Positions 6,561-7,184 of a stretch of 7,184 nucleotides of DNA are shown here, piece by piece; the first letter of the stretch is position 1, and the number at the start of each line of letters is the position of its first letter. Origin of the DNA: Ectopseudomonas composti (GTDB lineage: Bacteria > Pseudomonadota > Gammaproteobacteria > Pseudomonadales > Pseudomonadaceae); assembly GCA_946886245.1 (NCBI GenBank), contig CAMPIF010000219.1, positions 1 through 7,184 on the forward strand, written 5' to 3'. The notes under the pieces are model-generated. The model had not been told where the DNA came from. It saw only the letters and a list, made by a program, of their open reading frames with translations, and did no database searches. The translations under genes and the position numbers were made by a program.

Positions 6561-6935
6561 TCAAAGGAATTTACGATTGGCTTCATCGGACGGCACATTC
6601 AAACCCAGTGCTTCCAGTTTCAGCCTGGCGCGCCTAGCAAAGCGCTCTCTAGCGTCCTTGTATGTCCGGATACGCTGGCCGTAAGTGATATATTGCTCTG
6701 AACGCTCTGAGTCACTACGGCCAAATGTATCAAGCAGCACCGGCCGCATACGCTCAAGTGCAGCCTGGAACTGATGATGCCCTTCTTTGTTGCGGCACAT
6801 ATCTCTAGTTATCCGAAATCCATGTCCGACGTGAAGCTTTTCTTCCCTTATAACGTGTGGGCACCTGTCTGTTATTGTTGTTCTACGTATCTCAGGTGCA
6901 ACGTCATAAGCAGCTTCCCTGTGTCGGTATTCAAC
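6561..6935 (-). pseudogene. Open frame without a start codon; 3' fragment of an unrecognised gene
   Basis: A 124-codon stretch after the TAG at 6938-6936 stays open until TGA at 6561. The first ATG is at 6800, with no convincing ribosome site, yet the 45 codons before it also look protein-like (AAYDVAPEIRRTTITD, HVGHGFRITRDM). This suggests the 5' part of a longer gene was lost. The C-terminal 79 residues are charged and helical (KEGHHQFQAALERMRPVLL, TYKDARERFARRARLKLEAL). The GHH triplet recalls His-His nuclease motifs of some polymorphic toxins, but no further signature supports that. The next gene starts 16 bases after its stop, so the two were probably cotranscribed. Function unknown. Confidence 0.5.
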
Positions 6936-6956
6936 CTAGACTAGCGATGGTGTTCG

Positions 6957-7184
6957 TCAATTAAGATTTTTCTGAAAAGTTCGCCTGCAAGCATCTTGTC
7001 TGGCTGCCTTGCGCAGGCCGAGATTAACAATCAGTGTTTGGGCGCAGTCTTGCTTGACACGCCTGGCAATCCCACGGCCGTCAGGGGGTTGCACGGTTTT
7101 CGGCAGGTGCGACAACGATGTCGACGAAACCCTCGACGCCATCCCCAAAGAGTCAATTGCAATCTCTCCAAGCATGACGGGTTG
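6957..7184 (-). mobile_element. Decayed IS1595-like transposase fragment (N-terminal part, beyond right edge)
   Basis: Two minus-strand frames together look like the start of an IS1595-family transposase. In one frame (7183-7031) a zinc-ribbon-like end reads RHRCRTCRKPCNPLTAVGLP (about 7123-7064), comparable to the usual RCRxCGRTFNALTGTPLA of the family. In the other frame (to TGA at 6957) GLRKAARQDACRRTFQ (about 7019-6972) resembles the following VRKAAxxCGVxxxTAFRWR helix-turn-helix. The frame change near 7060 and the early stop show it is inactive. The catalytic domain is absent. The assignment rests on remembered family motifs and needs a database search. Confidence 0.55.

Noticed and set aside
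6289..6701. Plus-strand open frames of 60 codons at 6289-6471 and 6519-6701
   Set aside because: Ser/Leu-rich shadows opposite the minus-strand frames; no ribosome site or family resemblance.

Overview
The window looks like the chromosome of a gamma-proteobacterium of the genus Pseudomonas. The left 5.5 kb is GC-rich, and its gene order (hupE/ureJ, ureG, ureF, ureE, then desT divergent from desC-desB) matches the arrangement I recall from the P. aeruginosa urease-accessory/DesT locus. Protein sequences, operon spacing and a recognisable DesT-type palindrome support this. I cannot name the species.

Region 1 (1-2372, minus strand) is a tight accessory operon transcribed ureE > ureF > ureG > hupE/ureJ. 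UreE, UreF and UreG deliver nickel to the urease active site and add the GTP-dependent maturation step. The HupE/UreJ-type membrane protein, cut by the window edge, probably brings metal into the cell. The urease structural genes and ureD are not in the window. A near-perfect sigma-54 promoter (GG-N10-GC) lies about 35 bases before ureE, which fits nitrogen control of urease maturation.

Region 2 (2536-5486) is a lipid-desaturation module. desT (minus strand) encodes a TetR-type acyl-CoA-sensing repressor. It diverges from desC (flavin/2Fe-2S reductase) and desB (three-histidine-box acyl desaturase), which overlap by 4 bases. The desT-desC gap carries two DesT-type palindromes whose centres are 42 bp apart.

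Region 3 (5487-7184) differs in character: base composition drops sharply (for example 20 of 60 bases are G/C at 5821-5880, against 41 of 60 at 4261-4320) and the genes are small, orphan or broken. Read on the minus strand from the right edge it holds a decayed IS1595-like transposase fragment; an unrecognised open frame with no start codon; a small gene interrupted by a one-base frameshift at a TTTTTTC heptamer; a complete MaoC/hot-dog hydratase-like gene; and a clear intrinsic terminator. This is an accessory or horizontally acquired segment joined just downstream of desB. No tRNA, rRNA or CRISPR array was seen.
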